Assembly: GCF_033954835.1 (NCBI RefSeq)
Contig: NZ_CP121471.1
Coordinates: 2,040,501 to 2,104,500, forward strand
Direction of reading: 5' to 3'
Origin: Thiorhodovibrio frisius
GTDB taxonomy: Bacteria > Pseudomonadota > Gammaproteobacteria > Chromatiales > Chromatiaceae
DNA: 64,000 bases
Below, piece after piece: positions 7,048 through 15,266 of the stretch. A program made the translations under genes and the position numbers. The number at the start of each line of letters is the position of its first letter. Position 1 is the stretch's first letter. Below the pieces are notes generated by a model. That model did no database searches. It was not told the origin of the DNA and saw only the letters and a list, made by a program, of their open reading frames with translations.

Positions 7048-8529
7048 TTACGCGAAATTCGCGCGACTGTCAGTATCACGCAACTGTTGCCAAAATGCCA
7101 AGGCTTCGCGTCTGGTGTCGGCCAGGTCGATGATTGGACGCGGATAAGTGATGCCAAGTTCCACGCCAGACTGTTGTAAAATAGCAACGGGCGCTGTCCA
7201 GGGCGCATGCAGATAGCGCTTAGGCAGGCGGGTAAGCTCCGGGCACCAGTGACGCACATAAACTCCCTCGGGATCGAAACGCTCGCCCTGGCGCACCGGA
7301 TTGAAAATGCGAAAGTAGGGCGCTGCGTCGGCACCGCAGCCGGCGGTCCACTGCCATCCTTGTGTGTTGTTGGCCAGGTTGGCATCTACCAGGGTGTCCC
7401 AGAACCAGCGTGCTCCGGTCTGCCAGGGAATGCGCAGGTTCTTGGTCAAAAAGGAGGCGACAATCATGCGCACCCGGTTGTGCATCCAGCCGCTGTGCCA
7501 AAGCTCGCGCATGCCGGCATCAATGAGCGGAATCCCGGTCTGGCCTTGCTGCCAGGCGCGGAGTAGCTCGGGCGGGGTGGGATCGCGCCAGGGGAAGTCC
7601 GCAAACAGCGGATTTAGCGGCACCTCAGCCGTTTGCGGAAAATGAAACAGCAGATGCACACTAAATTCTCGCCAGCCAAGCTCACGCACGAAAGCCTCAT
7701 GATCACCCACCGTGGCATTGGTGGCCTTGAGCACTTCGCGCGGGCCAATCTCGCCAAAATGCAGATGCGGCGAGAGCTTCGAGCTGCCTTCAACGCCCGG
7801 CTGCTCGCGCGTTTCGGCATAGTCATGCGCGGCTTGGTCGAGAAAGCGCCGAAGCCGCGCCTGGGCGCCAGCCGCACCTGGTTGCCAGGTGGTGGGGAAA
7901 GCGGCATCCCAGCTAATGCGCGGCAGCAGGTCAAGCCTCTCCAGGGGTTGTTCCGCGAGCGATTTTGATAACTGTGTTCTGCCCGATGCGATGGCTTCTG
8001 GGAGCGGCGGCAAGACCTCGGGTGTTGGCGATGGTGCTGGAATTTCCGCCAGACGCGCCGTGGCGCGTCGCCAGAACGCGCTGAACACCTTGAATGGCTG
8101 ATCAGCGCCGGTTTTGATCTCCCAGGGCTCAAACAACAATCCACCATTGTGGCTTTCGCAGCGGATGCCTTGGGCGCGCAGTTGCTGCTTGATGAAGCTG
8201 TCGCGTGCAATTCTGGCCGGTTCGTAGCAGCGGTTCCAGAATACCGCGCGGGCCGAAGTCGCGGTGATGAGCGCTTGCAGACAGGCGAGACTGTCGCCAC
8301 GCAGGATGAATAAGCGCGAGCCGCGTTCGCGCAAGCAAGCATCAAGGGCTTGCAAGCTGTGATGCAGCCACCAGTTTGACGCAGCTCCGGGTGACCAGGG
8401 GGCTTCCTCGTCTGGCGCATGAAGATAAACTGGCAGCAGGCGTTCGCATCCATCCAGTGCGGCCATCAGGGCTGGATTGTCTGACAGCCGCAGGTCGCGA
8501 CGGAACCACAAAATGGCGGTTGAAGGCAT
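7048..8529 (-). CDS. phrB: Deoxyribodipyrimidine photolyase (class I CPD photolyase)
   Basis: A 493-aa flavoprotein of the cryptochrome/photolyase family. It uses blue light to split cyclobutane pyrimidine dimers. The N-terminal antenna-binding domain starts with TAILWFRRDLRLSDNPAL. The C-terminal FAD domain has RELGWREF, PLIDAGMREL, GWMHNRVRM and the NNTQGWQWTAGCG segment, which line the FAD and the DNA lesion. Length and motif order are those of bacterial class I enzymes. The divergent neighbour at 8593 shares its upstream region. A light-repair enzyme suits a phototroph. Confidence 0.95.
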   Translation of the reverse strand: MPSTAILWFRRDLRLSDNPALMAALDGCERLLPVYLHAPDEEAPWSPGAASNWWLHHSLQALDACLRERGSRLFILRGDSLACLQALITATSARAVFWNRCYEPARIARDSFIKQQLRAQGIRCESHNGGLLFEPWEIKTGADQPFKVFSAFWRRATARLAEIPAPSPTPEVLPPLPEAIASGRTQLSKSLAEQPLERLDLLPRISWDAAFPTTWQPGAAGAQARLRRFLDQAAHDYAETREQPGVEGSSKLSPHLHFGEIGPREVLKATNATVGDHEAFVRELGWREFSVHLLFHFPQTAEVPLNPLFADFPWRDPTPPELLRAWQQGQTGIPLIDAGMRELWHSGWMHNRVRMIVASFLTKNLRIPWQTGARWFWDTLVDANLANNTQGWQWTAGCGADAAPYFRIFNPVRQGERFDPEGVYVRHWCPELTRLPKRYLHAPWTAPVAILQQSGVELGITYPRPIIDLADTRREALAFWQQLRDTDSRANFA

Positions 8530-8592
8530 GGGCGTGCTCCGCAGCTAGGGACGAACTGAACTTAAAAAATACCATGTGCGTGAAGATAACCA

Positions 8593-9603
8593 ATGGCCGA
8601 ATCTCTCGAAACCGACCTGAAACATCCTGAAAAGCCCCCGACAGCAAGACCCTCTTTTTGGTCGCAGCCGAGTGCTCGGGCTAGTGGCTCGGGGCGCGTG
8701 CTGGCGGTAGTGAATCCATCTGCGGGGGAGCTGGTCGCCAGCGAATCCTTTGATGTGCCGCTGCTGAAGCCCTTGCAGGCGCAGCTGTCCAGCTATGGCG
8801 TGAAACTGGAACAGCTGGTCCTGAAACCACAGGGCTTTGGGCCCGCATTACGGGCTCGTCTCGGCGATGATTTACTGGCGATTTATGTCTTTGGCGGCGA
8901 TGGCACCGTGCTGGCGGTGGTTGAGGCGCTGGGCGAGGATCGCGTCCCCATCGCCATTCTGCCGCAGGGAACCATGAACTGGATGGCGCGCGATCTGGGC
9001 ATTCCAGCTGAGTCAGAACAAGCAATGCGGGTGCTGCTCGATCCCGAGGTGCGCTTAATCGACCTCGGCCAGGTCAATGGCCATCCATTTCTGTGCGCCT
9101 GCATGTTGGGCATTGCCGCCTTGCTGGCGCGCTATCGCGAACGCGACCGCCACCGTTCGCGCTGGTGGCGCTGGCCGGTGCTATTTTTTGCCGCGCTTCG
9201 GTTGTGGGGCCGTTACCCGTACTTGCGTATGACGCTGGTCGGGGATGGTGAGCGTCAGCGGTTGCGCTCGCGCACGCTGGTGGTCGTCAATAACCGTCTT
9301 GAGCGCGCCCTGCGGCGTCTGCCGTTTCGTGATCGCCTTGATGGCGGTGTGCTTGAGCTTTATGCCATGCGCCGCGCCAGTGTGCAGCGCCTGCGCGCCC
9401 TGTTGGGGCGACTGATGGCAGGCAGTTGGGGCATGGACGACGTGCTGCTGACGCAGACCAGCGCGGCTGTGCGCATTGAGGTGGCCGGGCTAAATCATCT
9501 GCCGGTGCTGGTCGATGGCGAAATTCGGCGGCTGCAGACGCCCTTGTCCTTCAGTCTGCAGCCGCGTACCCTGCCCATGCTGGTGCCGCGCGAGGACAGC
9601 TAG
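8593..9603 (+). CDS. Diacylglycerol/sphingosine kinase-like protein (YegS/DAGKc family)
   Basis: A 336-aa protein with a DAGK catalytic fold. RVLAVVNPSAG (35-45) is the nucleotide-binding strand and FGGDGTVLAV (100-109) the family hallmark. PIAILPQGTMNWMARDLGIP is the GTxNxxA segment, and the C-terminal region is beta-rich (LVVVNNRLERALRRLPFRDRLDGGVLEL). Family members phosphorylate lipid alcohols such as diacylglycerol or phosphatidylglycerol at the inner membrane face. The substrate here is unknown. The N-terminal 30 residues are Pro/Ser-rich and possibly disordered. Confidence 0.85.
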   Translation: MAESLETDLKHPEKPPTARPSFWSQPSARASGSGRVLAVVNPSAGELVASESFDVPLLKPLQAQLSSYGVKLEQLVLKPQGFGPALRARLGDDLLAIYVFGGDGTVLAVVEALGEDRVPIAILPQGTMNWMARDLGIPAESEQAMRVLLDPEVRLIDLGQVNGHPFLCACMLGIAALLARYRERDRHRSRWWRWPVLFFAALRLWGRYPYLRMTLVGDGERQRLRSRTLVVVNNRLERALRRLPFRDRLDGGVLELYAMRRASVQRLRALLGRLMAGSWGMDDVLLTQTSAAVRIEVAGLNHLPVLVDGEIRRLQTPLSFSLQPRTLPMLVPREDS

Positions 9604-9785
9604 TTGTGTGATTTGGCCAACAGCTTGAAGATCTTGAAGTTGATGATCCAAAAGCGAACAAACTGCCAAACAAGAGAGGTGCGGAAGTAACGCGTGAACC
9701 GGGTCGGCACCGGCGGGTAATAGGCCTGCTGGTAGGGTTCGCGGTTTTTCACCGGGACTTTCGGGGACTCGGATTCAGTGCTCAT
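9600..9785 (-). CDS. 61-aa conserved-looking protein next to the SQR-like gene
   Basis: A small basic protein with a hydrophilic N-terminus and an aromatic, amphipathic second half (RYFRTSLVWQFVRFWIINFKIFKLL) that could lie on or span the membrane. It is the next gene downstream of the SQR-like flavoprotein on the same strand, separated by 91 bp with two palindromes. Its stop overlaps the end of the convergent DAGK-like gene. I do not know a function; membrane attachment of the flavoprotein is a guess from position and composition. Confidence 0.6.
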   Translation of the reverse strand: MSTESESPKVPVKNREPYQQAYYPPVPTRFTRYFRTSLVWQFVRFWIINFKIFKLLAKSHN

Positions 9786-9820
9786 GGATGCGGACTCCTC
9801 AGTGATATCTTGGCGGGCAG

Positions 9821-9866
9821 TAGGCGAATGAATTCGCCTACAGGAGTGACGGCGAATTTATTCGCC
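9821..9866. repeat. Two palindromes GGCGAATnnATTCGCC
   Basis: GGCGAATGAATTCGCC at 9823-9838, with flanking TA/TA extending the stem to 8 bp, and GGCGAATTTATTCGCC at 9851-9866. This resembles the small REP-type palindromes spread in Pseudomonas and related genomes. Located between the SQR-like gene and the 61-aa gene, they may stabilise or partly terminate the transcript. Confidence 0.7.
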
Positions 9867-9876
9867 AGGGCGCAAT

Positions 9877-11337
9877 TTAATCTGGCAACACATGCCAACC
9901 GGGGCCAAGCTTCGCCTGGTAGATGAAGACATAATGCAAGATGTATTTCATCCAGTGCCCTGCCAGACCGATCTCGCCGAAGGTCAGATTCATATCCCGA
10001 CCGTATTCTGGGAAGGTTTCATAATCCGGCACCACCGGGAAGACGGTCATGGTCGCCGCCGTGCCCTTGAGGATGTCCAAACCGGTCGAGGCCACACAGG
10101 CTGCCCCCGTCTCGGCCATGGATGCGCGGTTCGTTGGCTCGGGTGCGCCGTTTAGCATGTCGCGGATGCTGGCGGCAACGGCCCGTCCCATAGCGGCAGA
10201 GGGCATGCCGGTGCGCGGCGGTGTGGGGCTGATCTGCGTCCCCTTGGGGTTCTTCATCACCTTGCTGATCGGATGTGGCGGGGCGAACGCAATGCCAACG
10301 GTGAAGATGTTTTTGTACAGAGGATTCTGATAGGTGCTCGGCCAATCCTCCTTACTCCAATCCTCGTACGCTTTGGGTGTGTAGTCCGCGTCCACCTTCA
10401 TCATGCCGTTAGGCGCGAACAACTTATCAGTCATGTCGCCGCCGTCCTTGTCATAGGCTTTCATCCCAACACCGGCGAAGGGCGGGATTAGCATGGCGAA
10501 ATCAAAGTCCAGTTCGCCCTCGGTGCCGTCGAGGGTCTCGTAATGAATCTTGCCGGGCTCGACCTTATTCACATGGGCGCGAGTAATCCACTCCATGTTG
10601 CGCTCCACCATCAGCGACTCGGCGAACACCTTGCCATTGGTCATGTAGCCGCCGCGCTTTATGTGTACGCCGCCCATGCCGAAGTCGCCTAGCTCGTACT
10701 CGTTACTGATCCACATGATGCGCGCTTTGTCGCGCACGCCATTTTGACGCAGGCAGTGGTCGATGTTGTAGATGTACTCAAAGGCTGCGCCCTGGCAGGT
10801 GCACATGCCATGGCCAGTTCCGACCACGAAGGTGCGCGTTTCGCCCCGCTTTAGTGCTTCGACGTTTTCTTGCAGCTTTTCGTTCGCCTCAATCGCATGG
10901 TCGGGGGTGCAGACAGAGACGGTGTAACCGCCATCCGGGCCAAGGCCGGGCGTGGCGCCAAAGTTCAGTTTGGGCCCGGTGGCGTTGACCAGATAGTCGT
11001 AGTCGACTTTGTCGGTCTGGCCCGCGCGCTGATCATCGGTGTACTCGATGGTGACGAAGGGCCGGGAAAGTTCCGCATCCCCCTCAGGGTGCACCGACAC
11101 CCCCTTGGCCTGGCGAAAGTCGATGCCGGCCTTGCGGTAAACAGGCTCCAACTCAAAGGTGACCTGTTTCTTGGTCATTCCGCCCACGCCGACCCAGATA
11201 TTGGAAGGAATCCAATTCCACAGAGGCTTGGGCGAGACGACGGTAATCTGGTGGTCACTGCCTTTCAACCAGCGGCTGAGGTAGCGGGCTACCGTGTGAC
11301 CGGAAAGACCCGCTCCGAGAATAACGATTCGCGCCAT
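9877..11337 (-). CDS. Sulfide:quinone oxidoreductase-like FAD-dependent oxidoreductase
   Basis: A 486-aa flavoprotein of the disulfide-oxidoreductase fold. The N-terminal GxGxxG nucleotide-binding motif is ILGAGLSGHTVARYL (6-20); a second segment, FVVGTGHGMCTC, carries Cys179 and Cys181; PFAGVGMKAY and VGIAFAPP fit the FAD/quinone-side segments of SQR proteins. Further cysteines at 143 and near residue 420 (TGAACVAST) could take part in sulfide oxidation. In purple sulfur bacteria, SQR enzymes oxidise sulfide to sulfur and pass electrons to the quinone pool at the membrane. The exact SQR type cannot be decided by eye; a flavocytochrome-like or other NAD(P)/FAD oxidoreductase is the alternative. 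The next downstream gene encodes a 61-aa amphipathic protein. Confidence 0.78.
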   Translation of the reverse strand: MARIVILGAGLSGHTVARYLSRWLKGSDHQITVVSPKPLWNWIPSNIWVGVGGMTKKQVTFELEPVYRKAGIDFRQAKGVSVHPEGDAELSRPFVTIEYTDDQRAGQTDKVDYDYLVNATGPKLNFGATPGLGPDGGYTVSVCTPDHAIEANEKLQENVEALKRGETRTFVVGTGHGMCTCQGAAFEYIYNIDHCLRQNGVRDKARIMWISNEYELGDFGMGGVHIKRGGYMTNGKVFAESLMVERNMEWITRAHVNKVEPGKIHYETLDGTEGELDFDFAMLIPPFAGVGMKAYDKDGGDMTDKLFAPNGMMKVDADYTPKAYEDWSKEDWPSTYQNPLYKNIFTVGIAFAPPHPISKVMKNPKGTQISPTPPRTGMPSAAMGRAVAASIRDMLNGAPEPTNRASMAETGAACVASTGLDILKGTAATMTVFPVVPDYETFPEYGRDMNLTFGEIGLAGHWMKYILHYVFIYQAKLGPGWHVLPD

Positions 11338-11641
11338 GGCAAAAGCTCCCGTTGATTATAAATTGTCAATCGAAGCTACCAAAATAGGCGGCTCAGGAAA
11401 ACGACCTGGATCAATGTTTCGGCGGAAACTCCAGATGTCTTCGCTTCGCGACCAGGTACAGTGCTTGCCACTGCCGAGCCACATGTGTTCGTTCAGTTCG
11501 CGCCGCTTGACGGCTTTTGGCAAAGATTGCCAGGCGCTTTCGCGGGATGGAAACGGAGACGGGAAAGCCGAAATGAATCGGGTTTTTGGCGTTTGTTTGC
11601 GCTCGTCATGCAGGACGTTTCAGGATGGCTCAGACAAGCCG
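11338..11641. other. Intergenic region between the SQR-like gene and the hipA remnant
   Basis: About 300 bp. Overlapping open frames exist on both strands but none has a ribosome-binding site or recognisable product. It should hold the promoter of the SQR-like gene; a TATAAT on the minus strand at 11355-11360 is too close to the start codon to be convincing. Confidence 0.35.
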
Positions 11642-12370
11642 CTATACGACTGCCATCATCCCGCGAATCTGCGGCACCAGATCCAATTGTCGCTGACATT
11701 GCGCTTCAACAATCTCGCTAATCGCACCGACAATCTCGGGCAACGCACCGGCATCAGCGGCGGCGTCGCGAACTTCAGGTAACTGCTTGCGGATCAATCG
11801 TACGGCGCGTTCAATCTCCTTGCGCACCTGGGCCGGGTGTGTGTCCGTCACCGCACAAAATTGCGCCCACTCATAAGCTGTGAGCTCTTGGGTGCTGAAG
11901 GCGTCGCCCACTGCCATCGCGAAGCTTTGGCTGACCTGCCCGGCGTAGACGGCACTGCAGATCAAATCATACGCTGGTGCCTGCACCGGGCCTGACGCGG
12001 TCATGTAGAACGAGAGATTCTTGGCATGTGCGTCGGCGTTGCCCAGCAACACCTGAAAAATCAACCAGCGTAGCAACTGTAGCTTTGCCTTGGCCGGTTG
12101 CGGACTCGCCTTAATCGCCGCAAAAAACACTTCGAGAGATGCGCCATCGCGAATTTCCCGCACGTCCCGATGATCGCCATAAGGCCGTTCGTACTTGTAA
12201 CTGCTAGCCAGATCCAACAATTGGCAGCCGTCGATGATGTGCCACCGGCGCACTGCGGCGCCCTGTCGAAAACGATCAAATCGGCTCACACAAAGCACAG
12301 GCTCTGGCACTTGGTGCAATTCTACCGTCGCGGTGTCCAGGCCTGTCGCGGCGGCGAGCCTCATGCAAAA
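11642..12370 (-). pseudogene. hipA: HipA toxin, C-terminal part (gene split by an insertion sequence)
   Basis: This is the 3' part of a hipA gene separated from its 5' part (14136-14726) by an insertion sequence. It keeps the kinase catalytic loop GNADAHAKNLSFY and the metal-binding YDLICS segment of HipA-family Ser/Thr kinases. Removing the insertion sequence and one copy of the 9-bp target duplication restores an in-frame gene of about 439 codons, the normal HipA length, with the family motif SNEFFCMRLA re-formed at the junction. The fragment can still be read from an ATG at 12364 but lacks the N-terminal lobe and should be inactive. Confidence 0.88.
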
Positions 12371-12379
12371 AAATTCATT

Positions 12380-14135
12380 GGGTGCGGCTCCTTTAGAACG
12401 ACGCTCAGCGACTAGAAAACAACAGCTTAACCAGCTAGAAACCTGAGGACAGGGAAGACAGGGCCTCCACTCGGGTGCGAAACTGAAGGGACGAAACTTT
12501 TGTCACGGACCCTGAGGAGACCCTGTCGATGCCATGCTACACGATTTCTTTGCCAAGCCTCGATTGCTACGAGGGGGCGATCGCGCAGTTCGTCCAACTG
12601 CTTGAGACGCTGAGCGGGGAGCAAGCCCAACATGCCACGCACGGGGAAATCGAAGCGCTGGTGCAACAGGGCGGCATGAAGCTGCTGTGTGAGATGGTCC
12701 AGTCGCACCTGGAACAAAGAGCGCGAGAGGAACCGCGGTATGCGTCCGTGATTGGCGCCGATGGTTATCCCCGGACCCATCATCGCGCCGGCTGTACCCG
12801 ACTTCTGGAGACCCGCTTTGGGGAAGTGACCGTCACGCGCCGGGGCTACGGTGCGCGGGGACTCCAGAGCGTCTTCCCCTTGGATGCTGAGCTGAATCTG
12901 CCCCCGGGCAGGTATTCCCATGGCCTGTGCGAGGTGCTGGCCGGTGAGGTCGTGAACAACTCCTTCGACGCCGCGCTTGCGGCACTCGAACAAGCCGGCG
13001 GCGGGACGCTGGCCAAGCGCCAAGCCGAGGAGGTGGCCGTGCATCTGAGCCAGGACTTCGACGCCTTCTACGCCCAACCCTTTGTCCCCCAGGAGCCGAA
13101 TGAAGCGAGCGAACGCCTCCTGATCATCAGTGCTGACGGCAAGGGCATCGTGATGCGCCCCAGCGATTTGCGCGAGGCCACCCGCAAGGCGCGCGAGCGC
13201 CAAGCGCACAAGCAACAGACCCGGCTGAGTCCTGGGGAGAAAAAGCAGCGCAAACGCATGGCCACCGTCGCCTCGGTCTATGAGGTCGAGCCCTACCCAC
13301 GCACCCCAGAGCAGATCCTTGATCCCAAACAAGCCCCCGCGGGCAAACGTCCCGAAGTCCAGAACAAACGCACCTGGGCACGCGTGGAGGCCGATCAGCG
13401 CACCGTCATCGAGCAGGCGTTTGAGGAGGCCATGCGCCGCGACCCGGATCAGCACCGCCGCTGGGTGGTGCTCTGTGACGGTCAGGAAGATCTGCTGCGC
13501 CAAGTCACAGCCGCGGCCGAGCGCTACAAGGTCGAGGTGGTGGTGATCCAGGACTTCATCCATGTGCTGGAATATCTGTGGAAAGCCGCGCATGCGCTCT
13601 TTCCCGAGACCCCCGCGGAGCGCGAGCAGTGGGTGATGGAGCGCGCCATGGCCATCCTCGAAGGTCGCGCCCACGACGTGGCCGTGGGACTGCGCCGCGC
13701 GGCAACGCGCAAGCAACTCGGCGAGACGGCGCGCAAACCCATCGATAAGGCGGCCGACTATATCGACAACAACCGCGAGCGCCTCGAATACGACCAAGCG
13801 CTTGCGCTGGGGCTGCCAATCGCCACTGGTGTGATCGAAGGCGCCTGTCGCCATCTCGTCAAAGATCGCATGGATCTCACCGGGGCGCGTTGGGGGCTGG
13901 CCCGCGCCGAGGCGATCCTGAAACTGCGCTCACTAAAGATCAGTGGGGACTTGCCGGCCTATCTTGCGTTTCACTTCGACGCTGAGCACCGACGCCACTA
14001 TCCAGGACCACCGATCCCGCTGGACTTGCCCGTGGCGGCATGATGTCTCACTTGCGCCATCACCATCGACCGGAAACGTCGCCCGCAACCGCTGGATTCT
14101 GCGGCGCTTGGCGTCGTTCCAAAAGAGCCGCACCC
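12380..14135 (+). mobile_element. ISKra4-like insertion sequence in hipA
   Basis: A complete insertion sequence of 1756 bp. The imperfect terminal inverted repeats are GGGTGCGGCTCcTTTaGAAC at the left (12380) and GGGTGCGGCTCtTTTgGAAC on the opposite strand at the right (14135). The match continues through GACGC, about 25 bp with two mismatches. The 9-bp sequence AAATTCATT flanks it on both sides (12371-12379 and 14136-14144) as a target-site duplication. It carries a single transposase gene on the plus strand, opposite to hipA. The intact ends and duplication suggest a relatively recent insertion. Confidence 0.92.
12529..14043 (+). CDS. ISKra4-family transposase
   Basis: A 504-aa protein filling most of the insertion sequence, preceded by GAGGAG about 10 bases before the ATG. 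Candidate DDE catalytic residues are the Asp in IISADGKG, the Asp in VVLCDGQEDL and the Glu in GVIEGACRHLVKDRM; the last segment is characteristic of ISKra4-type enzymes. The middle (about residues 215-305) is highly charged and may bind DNA. The frame is intact, so the element may still be active. A 475-codon open frame on the opposite strand is a composition artefact. Confidence 0.88.
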   Translation: MPCYTISLPSLDCYEGAIAQFVQLLETLSGEQAQHATHGEIEALVQQGGMKLLCEMVQSHLEQRAREEPRYASVIGADGYPRTHHRAGCTRLLETRFGEVTVTRRGYGARGLQSVFPLDAELNLPPGRYSHGLCEVLAGEVVNNSFDAALAALEQAGGGTLAKRQAEEVAVHLSQDFDAFYAQPFVPQEPNEASERLLIISADGKGIVMRPSDLREATRKARERQAHKQQTRLSPGEKKQRKRMATVASVYEVEPYPRTPEQILDPKQAPAGKRPEVQNKRTWARVEADQRTVIEQAFEEAMRRDPDQHRRWVVLCDGQEDLLRQVTAAAERYKVEVVVIQDFIHVLEYLWKAAHALFPETPAEREQWVMERAMAILEGRAHDVAVGLRRAATRKQLGETARKPIDKAADYIDNNRERLEYDQALALGLPIATGVIEGACRHLVKDRMDLTGARWGLARAEAILKLRSLKISGDLPAYLAFHFDAEHRRHYPGPPIPLDLPVAA

Positions 14136-14726
14136 AAATTCATTGGAGGTCAAGCCCGCCAGTTGCGGGCTGACAGGATCTGGCTTCAGAATGTGTGTTG
14201 ACGCTAAATCAGGCCCCTCCACCAGATACCAGTCGCCCCCTGCTGCATAGACCGCAACCTTATCCTGAAAGCCGGCGATGGAAAGACGCACCTTGCCATC
14301 CCAGACACTGAAAGGCTGTCGTGGCCGTTGCCGAATCCGCTCTGATAACTCTTGTCGCGTCAAAAGGCGTTTCTGCGTCTGATCATGGCTTGTTTTTTCC
14401 GGTAACACCAAGCGGAGCGCACCCGCAGTTTCGCGTCCCAGCGCGATCAGCAGGCCAACCAGATTCCCCTTCGAGACATGATTGACGCGGGCTGCATCAT
14501 CAAGCGCTTGGCCTTCCGGTAGCAGGTTCTCGAAGAACCGCCGTACCCTCGCACTATGCTCATCGAGACTGTGTTCGACAGTGCGCAACGGTAGCGCTGG
14601 ACTGAGCGGGTAGGCATCGCGTCGCGCAGACCACTCAGTCACATAACTGAAGGCGAACCGGTTGTGCGTGGCATCGAATCGAAGGATGCCGACTCGATTC
14701 TGATCCAGCCAGACCTCAAGTTGCAT
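14136..14726 (-). pseudogene. hipA: HipA toxin, N-terminal part (gene split by an insertion sequence)
   Basis: This is the 5' part of hipA, 197 codons up to the target duplication; reading then continues into the insertion sequence as unrelated residues. It shows the HipA N-terminal domain (MQLEVWLDQNRVGILRF...), the segment FFENLLPEGQALDDAARV and the loop RLSIAGFQDKVAV, which holds the serine that HipA autophosphorylates in E. coli. The ATG overlaps the end of hipB by 11 bp, the usual coupling in hipBA operons. Intact HipA phosphorylates glutamyl-tRNA synthetase and causes growth arrest; this copy should be non-functional. Confidence 0.88.
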
Positions 14727-14994
14727 CCGTGCCCCCAGAGCCGCTGTCGTCTGATGGCACCTGCCAGGACAACCGGATGCCCAACCCGTTCATCACCTTG
14801 AATGCTAACGCAAGTGAGACTGTGCCCGTACCCTTCTCAAGATTTTGCAGCGTTTGCTTGGCAACGTAAGCGCTCAGAGCCGCTTCCTCGAGCGTGAGTC
14901 CCGATGCTGTCCGCGCCGCACGCACCAGCGCACCGAGGTCCTCGGCATCGACGAGTGGCCCGTCAGGGAAGGGCGTAGGGGTGACTCTGCGCAT
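14716..14994 (-). CDS. hipB: HipB-type antitoxin, XRE-family regulator
   Basis: A 92-aa protein with an XRE helix-turn-helix: LGALVRAARTASGLTLEEAA, then VAKQTLQNLEKG and SLALAFKVMNGLGI. It would bind operators upstream of its own gene and neutralise HipA. Two sites of the form TATCCT-N8-AGGATW lie just upstream (15011-15030 and 15061-15080), closely matching the known HipB operator pattern of E. coli. The frame is intact although its toxin is interrupted. Confidence 0.9.
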   Translation of the reverse strand: MRRVTPTPFPDGPLVDAEDLGALVRAARTASGLTLEEAALSAYVAKQTLQNLEKGTGTVSLALAFKVMNGLGIRLSWQVPSDDSGSGGTDAT

Positions 14995-15010
14995 GTGTTC
15001 CGGGTCTTTT

Positions 15011-15030
15011 TATCCTGTCTTGTCAGGATT
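15011..15030. promoter_or_regulatory. HipB-type operator, proximal
   Basis: TATCCTGTCTTGTCAGGATT, an inverted repeat TATCCT-N8-AGGATT, 17 bp upstream of the hipB start. E. coli HipB recognises TATCC-type inverted repeats, so this is the likely autorepression site. Confidence 0.7.
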
Positions 15031-15060
15031 TTAAGATCGCAGAAGCCCGAAATCAATATT

Positions 15061-15080
15061 TATCCTATTTTAAAAGGATA
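15061..15080. promoter_or_regulatory. HipB-type operator, distal
   Basis: TATCCTATTTTAAAAGGATA, with perfect outer arms TATCCT/AGGATA and an 8-bp centre. It starts exactly 50 bp after the proximal site starts, placing both on nearly the same helix face. Confidence 0.7.
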
Positions 15081-15096
15081 ATAGATCGGTTGACAC

Positions 15097-15183
15097 TTGC
15101 TTCAATCACAAGGGGGCGTTGGTAAGACCAACGCTTGTTTACATCTGGCCTGGATGTTCGCAGATCACGGTGTCAAGACACTT
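15097..15183 (+). pseudogene. Remnant of a ParA/MinD-type ATPase N-terminus
   Basis: A short frame beginning at a TTG reads LLQSQGGVGKTNACLHLAWM and then FADHGVKTL. QGGVGKT is the deviant Walker A motif of ParA-family partition ATPases, and the following helix also fits. After about 29 codons the similarity stops, and no Walker B or other part follows. The upstream codon in frame is a stop, so this is a fragment. It suggests former plasmid or island DNA next to hipBA. Confidence 0.45.
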
Positions 15184-15266
15184 CCAACCATTTTGGCTGG
15201 AAAGCGGTCGCGCGATCCGCCCCCTGTCGCGCCTCTTGGCACCCGATTGCCTGTGCCTGGCTGGCA

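Noticed and set aside
11355-11360. TATAAT as -10 of the SQR-like gene
   Set aside because: It is so close to the start codon that the ribosome-binding site would fall outside the transcript; no -35 match.
12427-13854. A 475-codon open frame antisense to the transposase
   Set aside because: It is the mirror of the GC-rich transposase gene and has no recognisable domain or ribosome-binding site.
15091-15096. TTGACA-like -35 box after the distal HipB operator (plus strand)
   Set aside because: No -10 element lies at 16-18 bp; the downstream frame is only a ParA fragment.
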